Assembly (NCBI GenBank): GCA_016869975.1 | Contig: VGCZ01000021.1 | Location: forward strand, 1-64,000 | Direction of reading: 5' to 3' | From: Alphaproteobacteria bacterium | GTDB taxonomy: Bacteria > Pseudomonadota > Alphaproteobacteria > Reyranellales > Reyranellaceae | Length of the DNA stretch: 64,000 nt | Part shown: positions 8,595 to 17,511 of the stretch, one piece after another | Numbering within the stretch: the stretch's first letter is position 1 | Layout: every line of letters starts with the position of its first letter | The notes under the pieces: generated by a model | The model's database searches: none | What the model was told of the DNA's origin: nothing | Seen by the model: only the letters and a program-made list of their open reading frames with translations | Position numbers and translations under genes: made by a program

Positions 8595-10232
8595 TCAATC
8601 CCTGAGGATCGTCGCCTCCAGCGGCTGACGGCCGCGGATCATGTCGGCGGCCTTCTCGGCGATCATCAGCACCGAGGCGTTGAGGTTGGCCGAGGGCATG
8701 GTCGGCATGATCGAGGCGTCGACGACGCGCAGCCCCTCGATACCACGCACCCTGAGCTGATCGTCGAGCACGGCGGTAGGGTCGTTCTCCGGCCCCATGC
8801 GGCAGGTGCCCATTAGATGGAAGGTCGTGGTGCCGCGCTGCTTGGCGGCCTCCATCAGCTCGTCGTCGGACTGCACCTTGGGGCCCGGGAAGATCTCGTG
8901 GTCGTAGTACTGCGCCAGCGGCTTCGACGCCAGCAGCCGGCGCGCCAGCTTCATGCCGGCGAGCAGCACGCGGCGGTCGCTCTCGGCCGAGAGATAGTTG
9001 GGTTGGATGATCGGCGCCTGCAGCGGATCGCTGGAGCGGATGCGGATGTAGCCGACGCTGTCCGGCCGCTGCTGCCAGGAGGCGACGGTCATGCCGGGCT
9101 CGTCGTCGAGCTTGGACTGTACGCCCTCCTTGTAGCTCGCCGGCGTGAAGGTGAGCTGCAGGTCGTGATTGTCGAGGCGCTCGTCGGATTTCCAGAAGAC
9201 GTAGACCAGGGTCGGGTTGAGCGAGAGGATGCCCTTGCGAGTAAAGGCGTATTTCAGCACCTCGCCGACCAGGCTCAGCCCATGCGAGCGCTCGTTGATG
9301 GTGCGTGCGTTCTTGACGCGGGCGACGAAGCGCGGCGCGTAGTGGTCGCGCAGGTTTTCACCGACGCCGGGAAGGTCGTGCTTCACCGCGATACCCAGCG
9401 ACTGTAGCAACGCCGACGGGCCGACGCCGGAGACCTGCAGCAGCTGGGGCGAGTTCACCGTGCCGCCGCAGAGAATCACTTCCTTGCCGGCGCGCACTTC
9501 CATCGGCGCGCCGCCGCGACCGCCCTTGAGATAGCGCACACCGACGGCGCGTTTGCCTTCGAACACGATCTCCGTGGCGTGCGCATGCGTGCGCACCGTC
9601 AGGTTCGGCCGCTTCATCGCCGGGTGCAGGAAGGCGCGCGCCGAGCTGAAGCGTCGACCGTTGCGCACCAGACGCTGGACGTAGCTGACGCCGGCCTGCG
9701 TGGCGCCGTTGTAGTCGGGGTTGCGCGGAATGCCCATCTGCACCGCGCCCTCGATGAAGGCCTCGCAGAGCGGATCGCGCCAGTCGAGGTCGAGGATGTC
9801 GAGCGCGCCGTCGCGACCGCGGAACGTCGCGTCGCTCTCGCCGATGCGCTTCTCGGTGCGCCGGAAATAGGGCAGCACGTCGGCATAGCCCCAGCCGCGA
9901 TTTCCGCGCTGCGCCCAGCCGTCGAAATCCATGCGCTGGCCGCGATTGTAGATGTGGCCGTTGATCGAGCCCGAGCCGCCGATCGTCTTGCCGCGCGGCG
10001 CGGCGATCGCGCGTCCGCCGGTCCACTCGCTGGGCTCGGAGGTGTAGAGCCAGTTCACCCGGGGATTGACCAAGGTGTACATGAAGCCGGCCGGGATATG
10101 GATCATCGGATGCCAGTCGCTGGGACCGGCCTCGAGCACGCAGACCGTGGACTTCTCGTCCTCGCTCAGCCGGCTGGCCAGCACGCTGCCAGCGGAGCCG
10201 GCGCCGACGACGATGTAGTCGAAACTGTCCAT
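8595..10232 (-). CDS. GMC family FAD alcohol dehydrogenase/oxidase
   Basis: The 545-residue protein is a glucose-methanol-choline oxidoreductase. It has DYIVVGAGSAGSVLA at the N-terminus for the ADP part of FAD, the signature PRGKTIGGSGSINGHIYNRG near residues 80-98, and catalytic His472 in TTFHLMGTCRMG with a downstream SANLNAS segment supplying the usual Asn partner. Such enzymes oxidise primary alcohols, choline-like compounds or polyethylene glycols. The choice among these cannot be made. A paralogue with the same architecture lies at 50746-52344. It starts at the ATG at 10232, just after the SelO gene on the same strand (58-base gap). Confidence 0.9.
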   Translation of the reverse strand: MDSFDYIVVGAGSAGSVLASRLSEDEKSTVCVLEAGPSDWHPMIHIPAGFMYTLVNPRVNWLYTSEPSEWTGGRAIAAPRGKTIGGSGSINGHIYNRGQRMDFDGWAQRGNRGWGYADVLPYFRRTEKRIGESDATFRGRDGALDILDLDWRDPLCEAFIEGAVQMGIPRNPDYNGATQAGVSYVQRLVRNGRRFSSARAFLHPAMKRPNLTVRTHAHATEIVFEGKRAVGVRYLKGGRGGAPMEVRAGKEVILCGGTVNSPQLLQVSGVGPSALLQSLGIAVKHDLPGVGENLRDHYAPRFVARVKNARTINERSHGLSLVGEVLKYAFTRKGILSLNPTLVYVFWKSDERLDNHDLQLTFTPASYKEGVQSKLDDEPGMTVASWQQRPDSVGYIRIRSSDPLQAPIIQPNYLSAESDRRVLLAGMKLARRLLASKPLAQYYDHEIFPGPKVQSDDELMEAAKQRGTTTFHLMGTCRMGPENDPTAVLDDQLRVRGIEGLRVVDASIMPTMPSANLNASVLMIAEKAADMIRGRQPLEATILRD

Positions 10233-10290
10233 TGCGCGACATCCTCCGATGCCAGCGCTGTAGCGCGCCCGTCAGTCGGCGTCCATCGCC

Positions 10291-11781
10291 TCAGGTGCCG
10301 CAGAAGGTGCGCAGGACGCGCTCGTCCTCCAACGGCGGCTCGGCGTAGGCGGCGAATTCGGGCCGCTCCTCGAACGGCCGCGATACCACCGCCAGCAAGG
10401 TCTCGAAGGGCTGAAAATCGCCGTCCTGGATCGCCGCTGCCAGCGCTGCCTCGACTCGGTGGTTGCGCGGGATATAGGCGGGGTTGACCATCAGCATCGC
10501 GGCTCGCCGGGTGGCGGGATCGCCGCTCAGCCGCCGTCGCCAGCGCTCGGCCCAGGAATCGTAGGCCGTGGGATCGAGGAACTGGCCGCGCACCACGCGA
10601 TCCGCATCGGGATCGGCCGCCGCGTCGCACAGCCCGCGGAAGGTCAGGGTGAAGTCGGCGCCATTGGCGGCCATGGCGTTGAGCAGGTCCTGCGCCAGTT
10701 TCTCGTCGTCCGGCTGGGCGTCGCTCAGGCCGAGCTTGCGGCGGAGGCCGGAGAACCACGCGTCGGCGAACAGGCCGGAGAATTTCTGCAGCGACTCGTT
10801 GGCCTGCGCCAGCGCTTGATCGTCGTCGTCCGAGAACAGCGGCAGCAGCGTCTCGGCGAAGCGCGCCAGGTTCCAGGCAGCGATGCGGCCCTGATTGGCG
10901 TAGGCGTAACGGCCGCCCTGGTCGATCGAGCTGAACACCGTGTTGGGGTGGTAGGCGTCCATGAAGGCGCACGGGCCATAGTCGATGGTCTCGCCTGCAA
11001 TCGAGGTGTTGTCGGTGTTCATCACGCCGTGGATGAAGCCGACATTCATCCAGCGCGCGACCAGCGCCGCCTGACGCGCCAGCACGGCCTCGAACAGCGC
11101 GCGATAGTCGCCGGTCGTCTCGGGGTAATGGCGGGCGATGACGTGGTCGGCCAGCAGGCGCAGCGCCTCGATGTCCCGGCGTGCGGCGAAGTATTGGAAG
11201 GTGCCGACGCGGATATGGCTCGACGCGACGCGGGTCAGCACGGCGCCGGGCAGCGCGGTCTCGCGCAGCACCTCTTCGCCGGTGAGCACGGCGGCCAGCG
11301 AGCGCGTGGTCGGGATGCCGAGCGCGTGCATCGCCTCGCTGACGATGTACTCGCGCAGCACCGGTCCTAGGGCTGCACGGCCATCGCCGCGGCGCGAGAA
11401 GGGCGTCGGGCCCGAACCCTTGAGCTGGATGTCGCGGCGTACGCCCCGGGTGTCGACGATCTCGCCCAGCAGGATGGCGCGGCCGTCGCCCAGCTGCGGC
11501 ACGAAATTGCCGAACTGGTGGCCGGCATAGGCCAGCGCGATCGGCTCGGAGCCTTCGGCGATGCGGTTTCCCGCCAGCATGTCCACGGTGGCCGGGCTGG
11601 CCAGATGTCGCGGATCGAGGCCGAGCTCGCGCGCCAGCGCCTCGTTGAGCTTGATCAGGCGCGGCGCTGTCACCGGGGTCGGCGGCAGGCGCGCGTAGAA
11701 GCGCTCCGGCAGCCGCGCGTAGCTGTTGTCGAAGGGCCAGCGGAGCGTGTCGAAAACAGGGACGCCGGTATCGTTCGCCAT
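10291..11781 (-). CDS. selO: Protein adenylyltransferase SelO (YdiU/UPF0061)
   Basis: The 496-residue pseudokinase-fold protein contains the family hallmarks [19 protein letters not shown] at the N-terminus, [46 protein letters not shown] and DYGPCAFMD. SelO transfers AMP to Ser, Thr or Tyr of target proteins and is linked to redox stress. The C-terminus ends in TFCGT, with Cys494 where many eukaryotic homologues have selenocysteine. The gene is divergent from the acyl-CoA dehydrogenase pair across 99 bases. Confidence 0.95.
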   Translation of the reverse strand: MANDTGVPVFDTLRWPFDNSYARLPERFYARLPPTPVTAPRLIKLNEALARELGLDPRHLASPATVDMLAGNRIAEGSEPIALAYAGHQFGNFVPQLGDGRAILLGEIVDTRGVRRDIQLKGSGPTPFSRRGDGRAALGPVLREYIVSEAMHALGIPTTRSLAAVLTGEEVLRETALPGAVLTRVASSHIRVGTFQYFAARRDIEALRLLADHVIARHYPETTGDYRALFEAVLARQAALVARWMNVGFIHGVMNTDNTSIAGETIDYGPCAFMDAYHPNTVFSSIDQGGRYAYANQGRIAAWNLARFAETLLPLFSDDDDQALAQANESLQKFSGLFADAWFSGLRRKLGLSDAQPDDEKLAQDLLNAMAANGADFTLTFRGLCDAAADPDADRVVRGQFLDPTAYDSWAERWRRRLSGDPATRRAAMLMVNPAYIPRNHRVEAALAAAIQDGDFQPFETLLAVVSRPFEERPEFAAYAEPPLEDERVLRTFCGT

Positions 11782-11880
11782 CGTTTCGCCTGTCGGGCCA
11801 AGCTTTGCGCTGGCAACCTACCACCAATGATTCCCTGCGGGCAGTGGTTCCCACTACAGTGCGCCCGGGAGGACTAGGCC

Positions 11881-12993
11881 ATGAAGTTCAGCTTCACCAG
11901 CGAGCAGGAGGAATTCCGCTCGATTTTACGACGGTTCCTGGAGGGCAAGTCGCCGACCAAGGAGGTCCGCCGCCTGATGGAGACCGATGGCGGCTGGGAC
12001 CGCGACGCCTGGAAGAAGATCAACCAGGAGATCGGCCTGACCGCGGTGGCGATCCCCGAGGCCTATGGCGGGCAGGGTTTCGGCTGCTCCGAATTGTGCA
12101 TCGTCCTGGAAGAGGCCGGCCGCACCGTGCTGTGCGCGCCGCTCTTCGCCTCGACCTTCGCCGCCTACACAATCCTCGACGCCGGTGACGAGGCACAGAA
12201 GAAGGCGCTGCTGCCCGGCATCGCCTCGGGCGAGACGGTCGCGACGGTGGCGTCCACCGAGGAAAGCGGCAACTGGGATCCGGAAAGCGTACGGATGACG
12301 GCGACGGCGGCCGGCGGTGGCTATAAGCTCGACGGCGTGAAGAGCTTCGTTATCGATGGCCACACCGCCGACCTCATCGTCGTGCTGGCGCGCACGGCGC
12401 AGGGCCTGTCGCTGTTCACCGTGCGCGGCGACGCCGCCGGCTTGCAGCGCAAGCTGCTGAAGACCATCGACACGACGCGCAAGCTGGCGAAGCTCACCTT
12501 CACGGCTGTCGACGCCACGCCGCTGGGTCCCGTCGGCGGGGCGGCCGCGCCGTTTGCCAGGACCCTGACCCGCGCCGCGGTGTGTCTCGCCAACGAGATG
12601 GTGGGCGTGGCCGAGAAGCTGCGCGAGAGCGCGCTGGACTACGCCAAGATGCGCATGCAGTTCGGCCGGCCGATCGCCTCGTTCCAATCGATGAAGCACA
12701 AGCAGGCCGACATGCTGGTCGATGTCGAGATGGCGAAATCGGCGGCTTACTACGCGGCCGCGGCGGTCGACGATGGCGATTCCGACCTGCCGGCGATCGC
12801 CTCGCTGGCCAAGGCGTCGGCGTCGGATGCGGTGCTGCAGACGGCGATCCACACCATCCAGATCCACGGTGGCATCGGCTTCACCTGGGACAACGACTCG
12901 CATCTCTGGTTCAAGCGCGCCAAGAGCTCGGAGGTGATGCTGGGCGACGCCGCCTATCATCGCGAGCTGATGATGCGGCGCTGGGCGGCCTGA
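11881..12993 (+). CDS. Acyl-CoA dehydrogenase, smaller subunit-like (370 aa)
   Basis: The acyl-CoA dehydrogenase fold is recognisable from the N-terminal helical domain (FTSEQEEFRSILRRFLE), AIPEAYGGQGFG, the central beta domain, and the C-terminal DYAKMRMQFGRPIASFQSMKH and IQIHGGIGFTWDNDSHLWFK. The usual YEG(T)-type segment carrying the catalytic Glu is not seen at the C-terminus. It sits directly before a second acyl-CoA dehydrogenase (14-base gap). In steroid and alicyclic acid degradation such tandem genes form heteromeric enzymes where active-site and FAD contacts are shared; that is my inference here. The start is well placed after GGGAGGA. Confidence 0.9.
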   Translation: MKFSFTSEQEEFRSILRRFLEGKSPTKEVRRLMETDGGWDRDAWKKINQEIGLTAVAIPEAYGGQGFGCSELCIVLEEAGRTVLCAPLFASTFAAYTILDAGDEAQKKALLPGIASGETVATVASTEESGNWDPESVRMTATAAGGGYKLDGVKSFVIDGHTADLIVVLARTAQGLSLFTVRGDAAGLQRKLLKTIDTTRKLAKLTFTAVDATPLGPVGGAAAPFARTLTRAAVCLANEMVGVAEKLRESALDYAKMRMQFGRPIASFQSMKHKQADMLVDVEMAKSAAYYAAAAVDDGDSDLPAIASLAKASASDAVLQTAIHTIQIHGGIGFTWDNDSHLWFKRAKSSEVMLGDAAYHRELMMRRWAA

Positions 12994-13007
12994 GGGAGGA
13001 CGGAACC

Positions 13008-14273
13008 ATGACCGAGATCAACGAAGCCTCCGTCCGCGCCGAAGTCCGCGCCTGGCTGGAAACAAACTGGAACCCCGCCCTCGGCCTCGTCGAGTGGCGC
13101 AACAAACTGTGCGATTCGGGCTGGGGCGCGCCGCACTGGCCGAAGGAATGGTACGGCCGCGACCTGCCGGTCGGCCTCGTGCCGGTGGTCGACGAGGAGT
13201 TCGCGCGCATCGGCGCCGTCGGCGTCGCCAAGGCCGGCATCCGTACGCTCGCGGCCGCGACCATCCTGGCGCACGGCAGCACGCTGCATAAGGAGAAGTT
13301 CCTGCGCCGCATCCTCACCGGCGAGGACACCTGGTGCCAGCTGTTCAGCGAGCCGGGCAGCGGCTCGGATCTCGCCGGCGCGGTGACGCGCGCGGACCTG
13401 AAGGGCAACAAGTGGGTGATCAACGGCCAGAAGGTGTGGAACACCAGCGCGCACAAGGCGCATTGGGGCCTCCTGCTGGCGCGCTCCGATTGGGATGCGC
13501 GCAAGCACAAGGGCCTGACCTATTTCATCATCGACATGAAGCAGCCCGGCGTGCAGGTCCATCCGCTCAAGCAGATGAACGGCCACGCCTCGTTCAACCA
13601 GGTGTTCTTCACCGACGCCATTGTCGAGCCGGAGTTCATGATCGAGAACACCGGCGACGGCTGGACGGTGGCGACCACGACCCTGATGCACGAGCGCCGC
13701 GGCGCCGACGGCATGCGCTCGCTGGCCAGCGGCGGCGGCCGGCAGGGGCGCATATACGAGGAGGAGAAAGCCGAAATCGCGACGACGATGGAACCCTACA
13801 AGTGGTATCCGCAGCGCGCCGGCCGCGTCGACCTGGTGATGGGCCGCGCGCGCGAGACCGGCGCGATCGACGATCCTGTTGTGCGTCAGGAGATCGCCAA
13901 GCTGCTGATCATGTCGAAATCGGCGGAATGGACGGCGCGCCGCGCGCGCACGGCGCAGGAGCAGGGCCGGCCACAAGGACCAGAAGGCTCGCTGGGCAAG
14001 CTGATCGCCAGCCACGTCGCGCGCGCCGCGGCGCGCGTGCACACCTCGATCACCGGCGCCGCCTCGCTGCTGAGCGGCGAGGACGGCCCGCTCAACGGTA
14101 CGATCGCGGAGATCCTGATCTCGGTGCCGGCCTGCTCGATCGCTGGCGGCACCGACGAGATCCAGCGCAATATCATCTCCGAGCGCGTGCTGAAGATGCC
14201 GAAGGAGCCCAGCGTCGACGCCGAGAAGCCGTTCCGCGACGTGCCGCGCAACATCACGTCGGCGGCGTCCTGA
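13008..14273 (+). CDS. Acyl-CoA dehydrogenase, second subunit-like (421 aa)
   Basis: The start is the ATG at 13008, 14 bases after the stop of the first dehydrogenase and behind GGGAGGA. The protein contains WGAPHWPKEWYGRDL, the FAD/substrate region LFSEPGSGSDLAG and INGQKVWNTSA, and near the end IAGGTDEIQRNIISERVL, the usual FAD contact and C-terminal segment of the family. The region around residues 250-300 (EEEKAEIATTMEPYKW...) is longer than in short-chain enzymes. Together with its partner it probably introduces an alpha,beta double bond into a CoA thioester of a ring or branched acid; electrons would pass to ETF. Confidence 0.9.
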   Translation: MTEINEASVRAEVRAWLETNWNPALGLVEWRNKLCDSGWGAPHWPKEWYGRDLPVGLVPVVDEEFARIGAVGVAKAGIRTLAAATILAHGSTLHKEKFLRRILTGEDTWCQLFSEPGSGSDLAGAVTRADLKGNKWVINGQKVWNTSAHKAHWGLLLARSDWDARKHKGLTYFIIDMKQPGVQVHPLKQMNGHASFNQVFFTDAIVEPEFMIENTGDGWTVATTTLMHERRGADGMRSLASGGGRQGRIYEEEKAEIATTMEPYKWYPQRAGRVDLVMGRARETGAIDDPVVRQEIAKLLIMSKSAEWTARRARTAQEQGRPQGPEGSLGKLIASHVARAAARVHTSITGAASLLSGEDGPLNGTIAEILISVPACSIAGGTDEIQRNIISERVLKMPKEPSVDAEKPFRDVPRNITSAAS

Positions 14274-14312
14274 GCGCAGCGAAGGGCCTTGCCGTCGAGT
14301 GACCAAAGAGTT

Positions 14313-14339
14313 GCGGCGCCGGATGACCTCCGGCGCCGC
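14313..14339. terminator. GC-rich hairpin after the acyl-CoA dehydrogenase pair
   Basis: GCGGCGCCGG (14313-14322) pairs perfectly with CCGGCGCCGC (14330-14339) around a 7-base loop, followed by TTGCGTTT. It lies 40 bases after the stop at 14273 and between convergent genes, so it may stop transcription from both sides. The T-tract is weak. Confidence 0.55.
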
Positions 14340-14396
14340 TTGCGTTTGAAATAGCCACCGCGAGGTCCTTCGCGACCGCTCAGGACGACGACGATG

Positions 14397-15092
14397 TCAG
14401 AACGTCTCGACCCAGGGACGCAGCTCGACCTCCCAGGTCCACGCGCTGCGCGGCTGCCGCAACACGTGGAGGTAGCTGGTGGCGATCGCGTCGGGGTCGA
14501 GTAGCGAGTCCGGGTTGTTCGCCGGATCGACGCGCGTGGTCGAGCGGATGCCGCCGTCGATCACGAAGTGCGCGACGTGGATGCCCTTGGGCGCCAGCTC
14601 GCGCGCCATGCTCTGCGCCAGGCCGCGCAACGCGAACTTGCCCATCGCGAAGGGCGCCGACAACGGGTAGCCCTTGACGCTGGCCGAGGCGCCGGTGAGC
14701 AGGATCGCGCCGTGTCCCTTGGGCAGCATGCGCTTAGCCGCCTCCTGCGACACCAGGAAGCCGCCGAAGGCGCTGATCTGGATGGCGCGCTGCACGTCCG
14801 CCGGCGCCAGCTCGGCGACCGAGCCGCGGGCGCGTGCCGAGGCGTTATAGACCACGACATCGGGCGCACTGTTCGCGCGTTCGACATCCTGGAAGAGCTT
14901 CGACACCTGCGCGGCGTCGGTTGCATCGCAGGCGAAGGTCGCGGCCTTGGTCTCGGCCGCCAGGGCGGCGAGCTTGTCGGTGTTGCGCGCGGCCAAGGCG
15001 ACACGCATGCCCTCGCGCGTGAACAGGCGGGCCAGCGAGGCGCTGAGCCCCGGGCCGGTGCCGACGATCAGAGCGGATGAATAGCCAGGCAT
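14397..15092 (-). CDS. SDR-like protein with Phe in place of the catalytic Tyr
   Basis: The 231-residue Rossmann protein is similar to short-chain dehydrogenases: GTGPGLSASL (11-20) replaces TGxxxGIG, YNAS (82-85) replaces NNAG, and the active-site segment reads LTGASASVKGYPLSAPFAMGK. The position of the catalytic Tyr of YxxxK is Phe148 (F-A-M-G-K152). It may still bind NAD(P), but standard SDR chemistry is doubtful. It starts 7 bases after the livF stop and is therefore the last gene of the Liv operon. Its link to the imported substrate is unknown. Confidence 0.8.
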   Translation of the reverse strand: MPGYSSALIVGTGPGLSASLARLFTREGMRVALAARNTDKLAALAAETKAATFACDATDAAQVSKLFQDVERANSAPDVVVYNASARARGSVAELAPADVQRAIQISAFGGFLVSQEAAKRMLPKGHGAILLTGASASVKGYPLSAPFAMGKFALRGLAQSMARELAPKGIHVAHFVIDGGIRSTTRVDPANNPDSLLDPDAIATSYLHVLRQPRSAWTWEVELRPWVETF

Positions 15093-15099
15093 CGTGTCC

Positions 15100-15801
15100 T
15101 CACAATCCGAGATAGGAGCGGCGCAGGCCAGGATCGGCGGCGAGATCCTGCGCGGGTCCGCTCATGGCGACAACACCGTTTTCCAGCACATAGGCGCGAT
15201 GGGCGATGGCCAGCGACTGCACGACGTTCTGCTCGACCAGCAGGATGGCGAGGCCGTCGACGTTGAGCTTCTGGATCAGCGCGAACATGGTCTCGACCAG
15301 CAGCGGCGAGAGGCCGAGCGACGGCTCGTCGAGGATTAGCAGCGTCGGCTCGGCCATCATCGCCCGGCCGATCGCCAGCATCTGCTGCTCGCCACCCGAC
15401 AGCGTGCCAGCCTTCTGCGTGAAGCGCTCCTTCAGACGCGGGAAGATGTCGGTGACTCGCGCCAGGTTGGCGGCGCGCCGGGCGCGGCCGCGACGGTAGC
15501 TGCCCAGCTCGAGGTTCTCGCGCACGCTGAGATTGGGAAAGACTCGCCGGCCCTCGGGGACCTGGATCAGGCCCGATTCGACGATGCTGCGCGGCGTGGC
15601 GCCGGAAATGTCGCGGCCCTGGAAGACGATACGGCCGGCGAAGGGCACGTACAGCCCGCTGACATTATTGTTGAGCGTCGATTTGCCCACGCCGTTGCTG
15701 CCGAGCAGCGCCACGATCTCGCCGGCGTCGACGCGCAGATCGACGCCGCGCAGGATCTCGACGGCGCCGTAGCCGGCGCGCAGGCCGCTGATCTCAAGCA
15801 T
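15100..15801 (-). CDS. livF: Branched-chain amino acid ABC transporter ATPase LivF
   Basis: The 233-residue ATPase has Walker A GSNGVGKST (34-42), the signature GTLSGGEQQMLAIGRAM and Walker B LLILDEPSLGLSP, with the LivF-specific length and EGRRVFPNLSVRENL segment. It energises high-affinity import together with LivG. An odd detail is NNNVSG after the Walker A, where LivF usually has IxG. It overlaps the end of livG by 8 bases. Confidence 0.93.
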   Translation of the reverse strand: MLEISGLRAGYGAVEILRGVDLRVDAGEIVALLGSNGVGKSTLNNNVSGLYVPFAGRIVFQGRDISGATPRSIVESGLIQVPEGRRVFPNLSVRENLELGSYRRGRARRAANLARVTDIFPRLKERFTQKAGTLSGGEQQMLAIGRAMMAEPTLLILDEPSLGLSPLLVETMFALIQKLNVDGLAILLVEQNVVQSLAIAHRAYVLENGVVAMSGPAQDLAADPGLRRSYLGL

Positions 15802-16528
15802 GCGCGCTCATCCGTTCGGCGGCGCCACGGCCGAGATAGGCCTCGATCACCTTGGGCTCGCTGGCGATGGCTCGCGGCGCGCCGTCGGCGATGATGCGGC
15901 CGTCGTTCAGCACGTAGACATGCTCGGCGAGACTCATCACCGCCTGCATCACATGCTCGATCAGCAGGATGGTGACGCCATCGGCGCGGATGGCGCGCAC
16001 GATTTCGACGATGGCGGTGACCTCCGTCGGATTGAGGCCGGCCATCACCTCGTCGAGCAGCAGCAGCTTGGGCGCGGTGGCGAGCGCGCGGGCCAGTTCC
16101 AGGCGCTTGCGGCCGGCGACGGTGAGATCTCCCGCCGGCGCCTCGAGGCGATCGCCCAGGCCGACGCGGCGCGCCACGTCGGTGGCGCGCGCACTGGCTT
16201 CGGACCGGTCGGCTGTGCGCAGATAGGCGCCGACCATGATGTTCTCGATCACGCTCAGCCGCGCGAAGGGCTGGGTGATCTGGAAGGTGCGCACCATGCC
16301 GCGTTCGCACAACAGGTGCGGCGGCAGGCCGGTGGTGTCCTTGCCCTCGAAGCGCACGCGCCCGCCATCGGGCTTGTGGAAGCCGGCGATGGTGGCGAAC
16401 AGCGTCGTCTTACCGGCACCGTTGGGGCCGATCAGGCCGACGATGGCGCCCTGATCGACATCGAGCGAGGCGCCATCGACGGCCTTCAGGCCGCCGAAGC
16501 TTTTCATCAGGTCGCGCACCTCGAGCAT
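15794..16528 (-). CDS. livG: Branched-chain amino acid ABC transporter ATPase LivG
   Basis: The 244-residue ATPase starts at MLEVRDLMKSFGGLKAV and has Walker A GPNGAGKTT, the Q-loop region RTFQITQPFARLSVIENIMVG typical of LivG, the variant signature LTVAGRKRLELARAL, and Walker B LLLLDEVMAGLNP with EHVM for the switch His. The start is the ATG at 16528, because the longer upstream frame lies inside livM. It works with LivF on the LivHM channel. Confidence 0.93.
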   Translation of the reverse strand: MLEVRDLMKSFGGLKAVDGASLDVDQGAIVGLIGPNGAGKTTLFATIAGFHKPDGGRVRFEGKDTTGLPPHLLCERGMVRTFQITQPFARLSVIENIMVGAYLRTADRSEASARATDVARRVGLGDRLEAPAGDLTVAGRKRLELARALATAPKLLLLDEVMAGLNPTEVTAIVEIVRAIRADGVTILLIEHVMQAVMSLAEHVYVLNDGRIIADGAPRAIASEPKVIEAYLGRGAAERMSAHA

Positions 16529-16530
16529 GC

Positions 16531-17511
16531 TCAGCGCCGCCGTCGCAGCAGGCCGGTGAGGCCATCGGGCAGGTAGGCGACGATGACCACGAGGATCAGG
16601 CCATAGACGATCAAGGCCAGCGGCTGGGCGTTCTTGATGCCGGGCACGACATTGCCGAGGTCGCGGGTAATCTCGCCCACGAGATGCAGCACGCCCGAGC
16701 CGATCAGCGGGCCAAAGATCGTGCCGGCGCCGCCGATCATGCTGACCAGCAGCATCTCCACCGACTTCTCGACACCGAAGGCGATCGAGGGATCGAGGTA
16801 GAGGTATTTCTGCGCGTAGACCGTTCCGCCGGCGGCGCACATCGCGCCCGACAGCGCCAGCACGCGCACCTTCTCGCGGAAGACGTCGATGCCCAGCGCC
16901 ATCGCCGCGTCCTCGTTCTCGCGGATCGCCGCTAACCGAGCGCCGAACCGCGAGCGTGTGAGCCACCAGGCGATCGCCAGCCCGATGACGCACAGTACGA
17001 GCGCGAGATAGTAGAACCACATCGGATCGCGGAACTGGAAGTTCTCGGGCCGCTGATCGGCCTTGATCAGGATGCCCAGCCCGCCGCGCGTCTGCGGGAT
17101 CGAGTTGGCGACGATGCGGAAGACTTCCGCGAAGGCCAAGGTGATCAGCGCGAAGTACGAGCCGCGCAGGCCGGCGCGGAAGCTCAGCACACCGATGATG
17201 GCGCCGACCAGCCCACCCGAAGCGATCGCCACCGGCCAGGCGAGCCACGGATTCCAGCCGTGACTGACGTGCAGTATCGTCGAGACGTAGGCGCCGGTGC
17301 CGAAGAACACGACATGGCCGAACGAGGTCTGGCCGGCGTAGCCGCCGGCAATGTTCCAGCTCTGGCCGAGGAAGGCGGCGAACAGGATCAGGAAGGCGAC
17401 GTTGATGGCGTAGTTCGAACGCGCAATCAGCGAGGGGCCGCCGAACAGCAGCGGGTAGAGGATCGCCACCAGCAAGCCGGCGGCGCACCACAGCATGGCG
17501 CGGCGGCTCAT
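16531..17511 (-). CDS. livM: Branched-chain amino acid ABC transporter permease LivM
   Basis: The 326-residue, very hydrophobic protein has about nine or ten predicted membrane segments and the LivM hallmarks GQSWNIAGGYAGQTSFGHVVFFGTGAYV, RGSYFALITLAFAE and IRENEDAAMALGID, the EAA-like loop that contacts the ATPases. The start ATG (17509-17511) overlaps the TGA of livH by one base, implying coupled translation. Together with LivH it forms the inner-membrane channel. Confidence 0.93.
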   Translation of the reverse strand: MSRRAMLWCAAGLLVAILYPLLFGGPSLIARSNYAINVAFLILFAAFLGQSWNIAGGYAGQTSFGHVVFFGTGAYVSTILHVSHGWNPWLAWPVAIASGGLVGAIIGVLSFRAGLRGSYFALITLAFAEVFRIVANSIPQTRGGLGILIKADQRPENFQFRDPMWFYYLALVLCVIGLAIAWWLTRSRFGARLAAIRENEDAAMALGIDVFREKVRVLALSGAMCAAGGTVYAQKYLYLDPSIAFGVEKSVEMLLVSMIGGAGTIFGPLIGSGVLHLVGEITRDLGNVVPGIKNAQPLALIVYGLILVVIVAYLPDGLTGLLRRRR

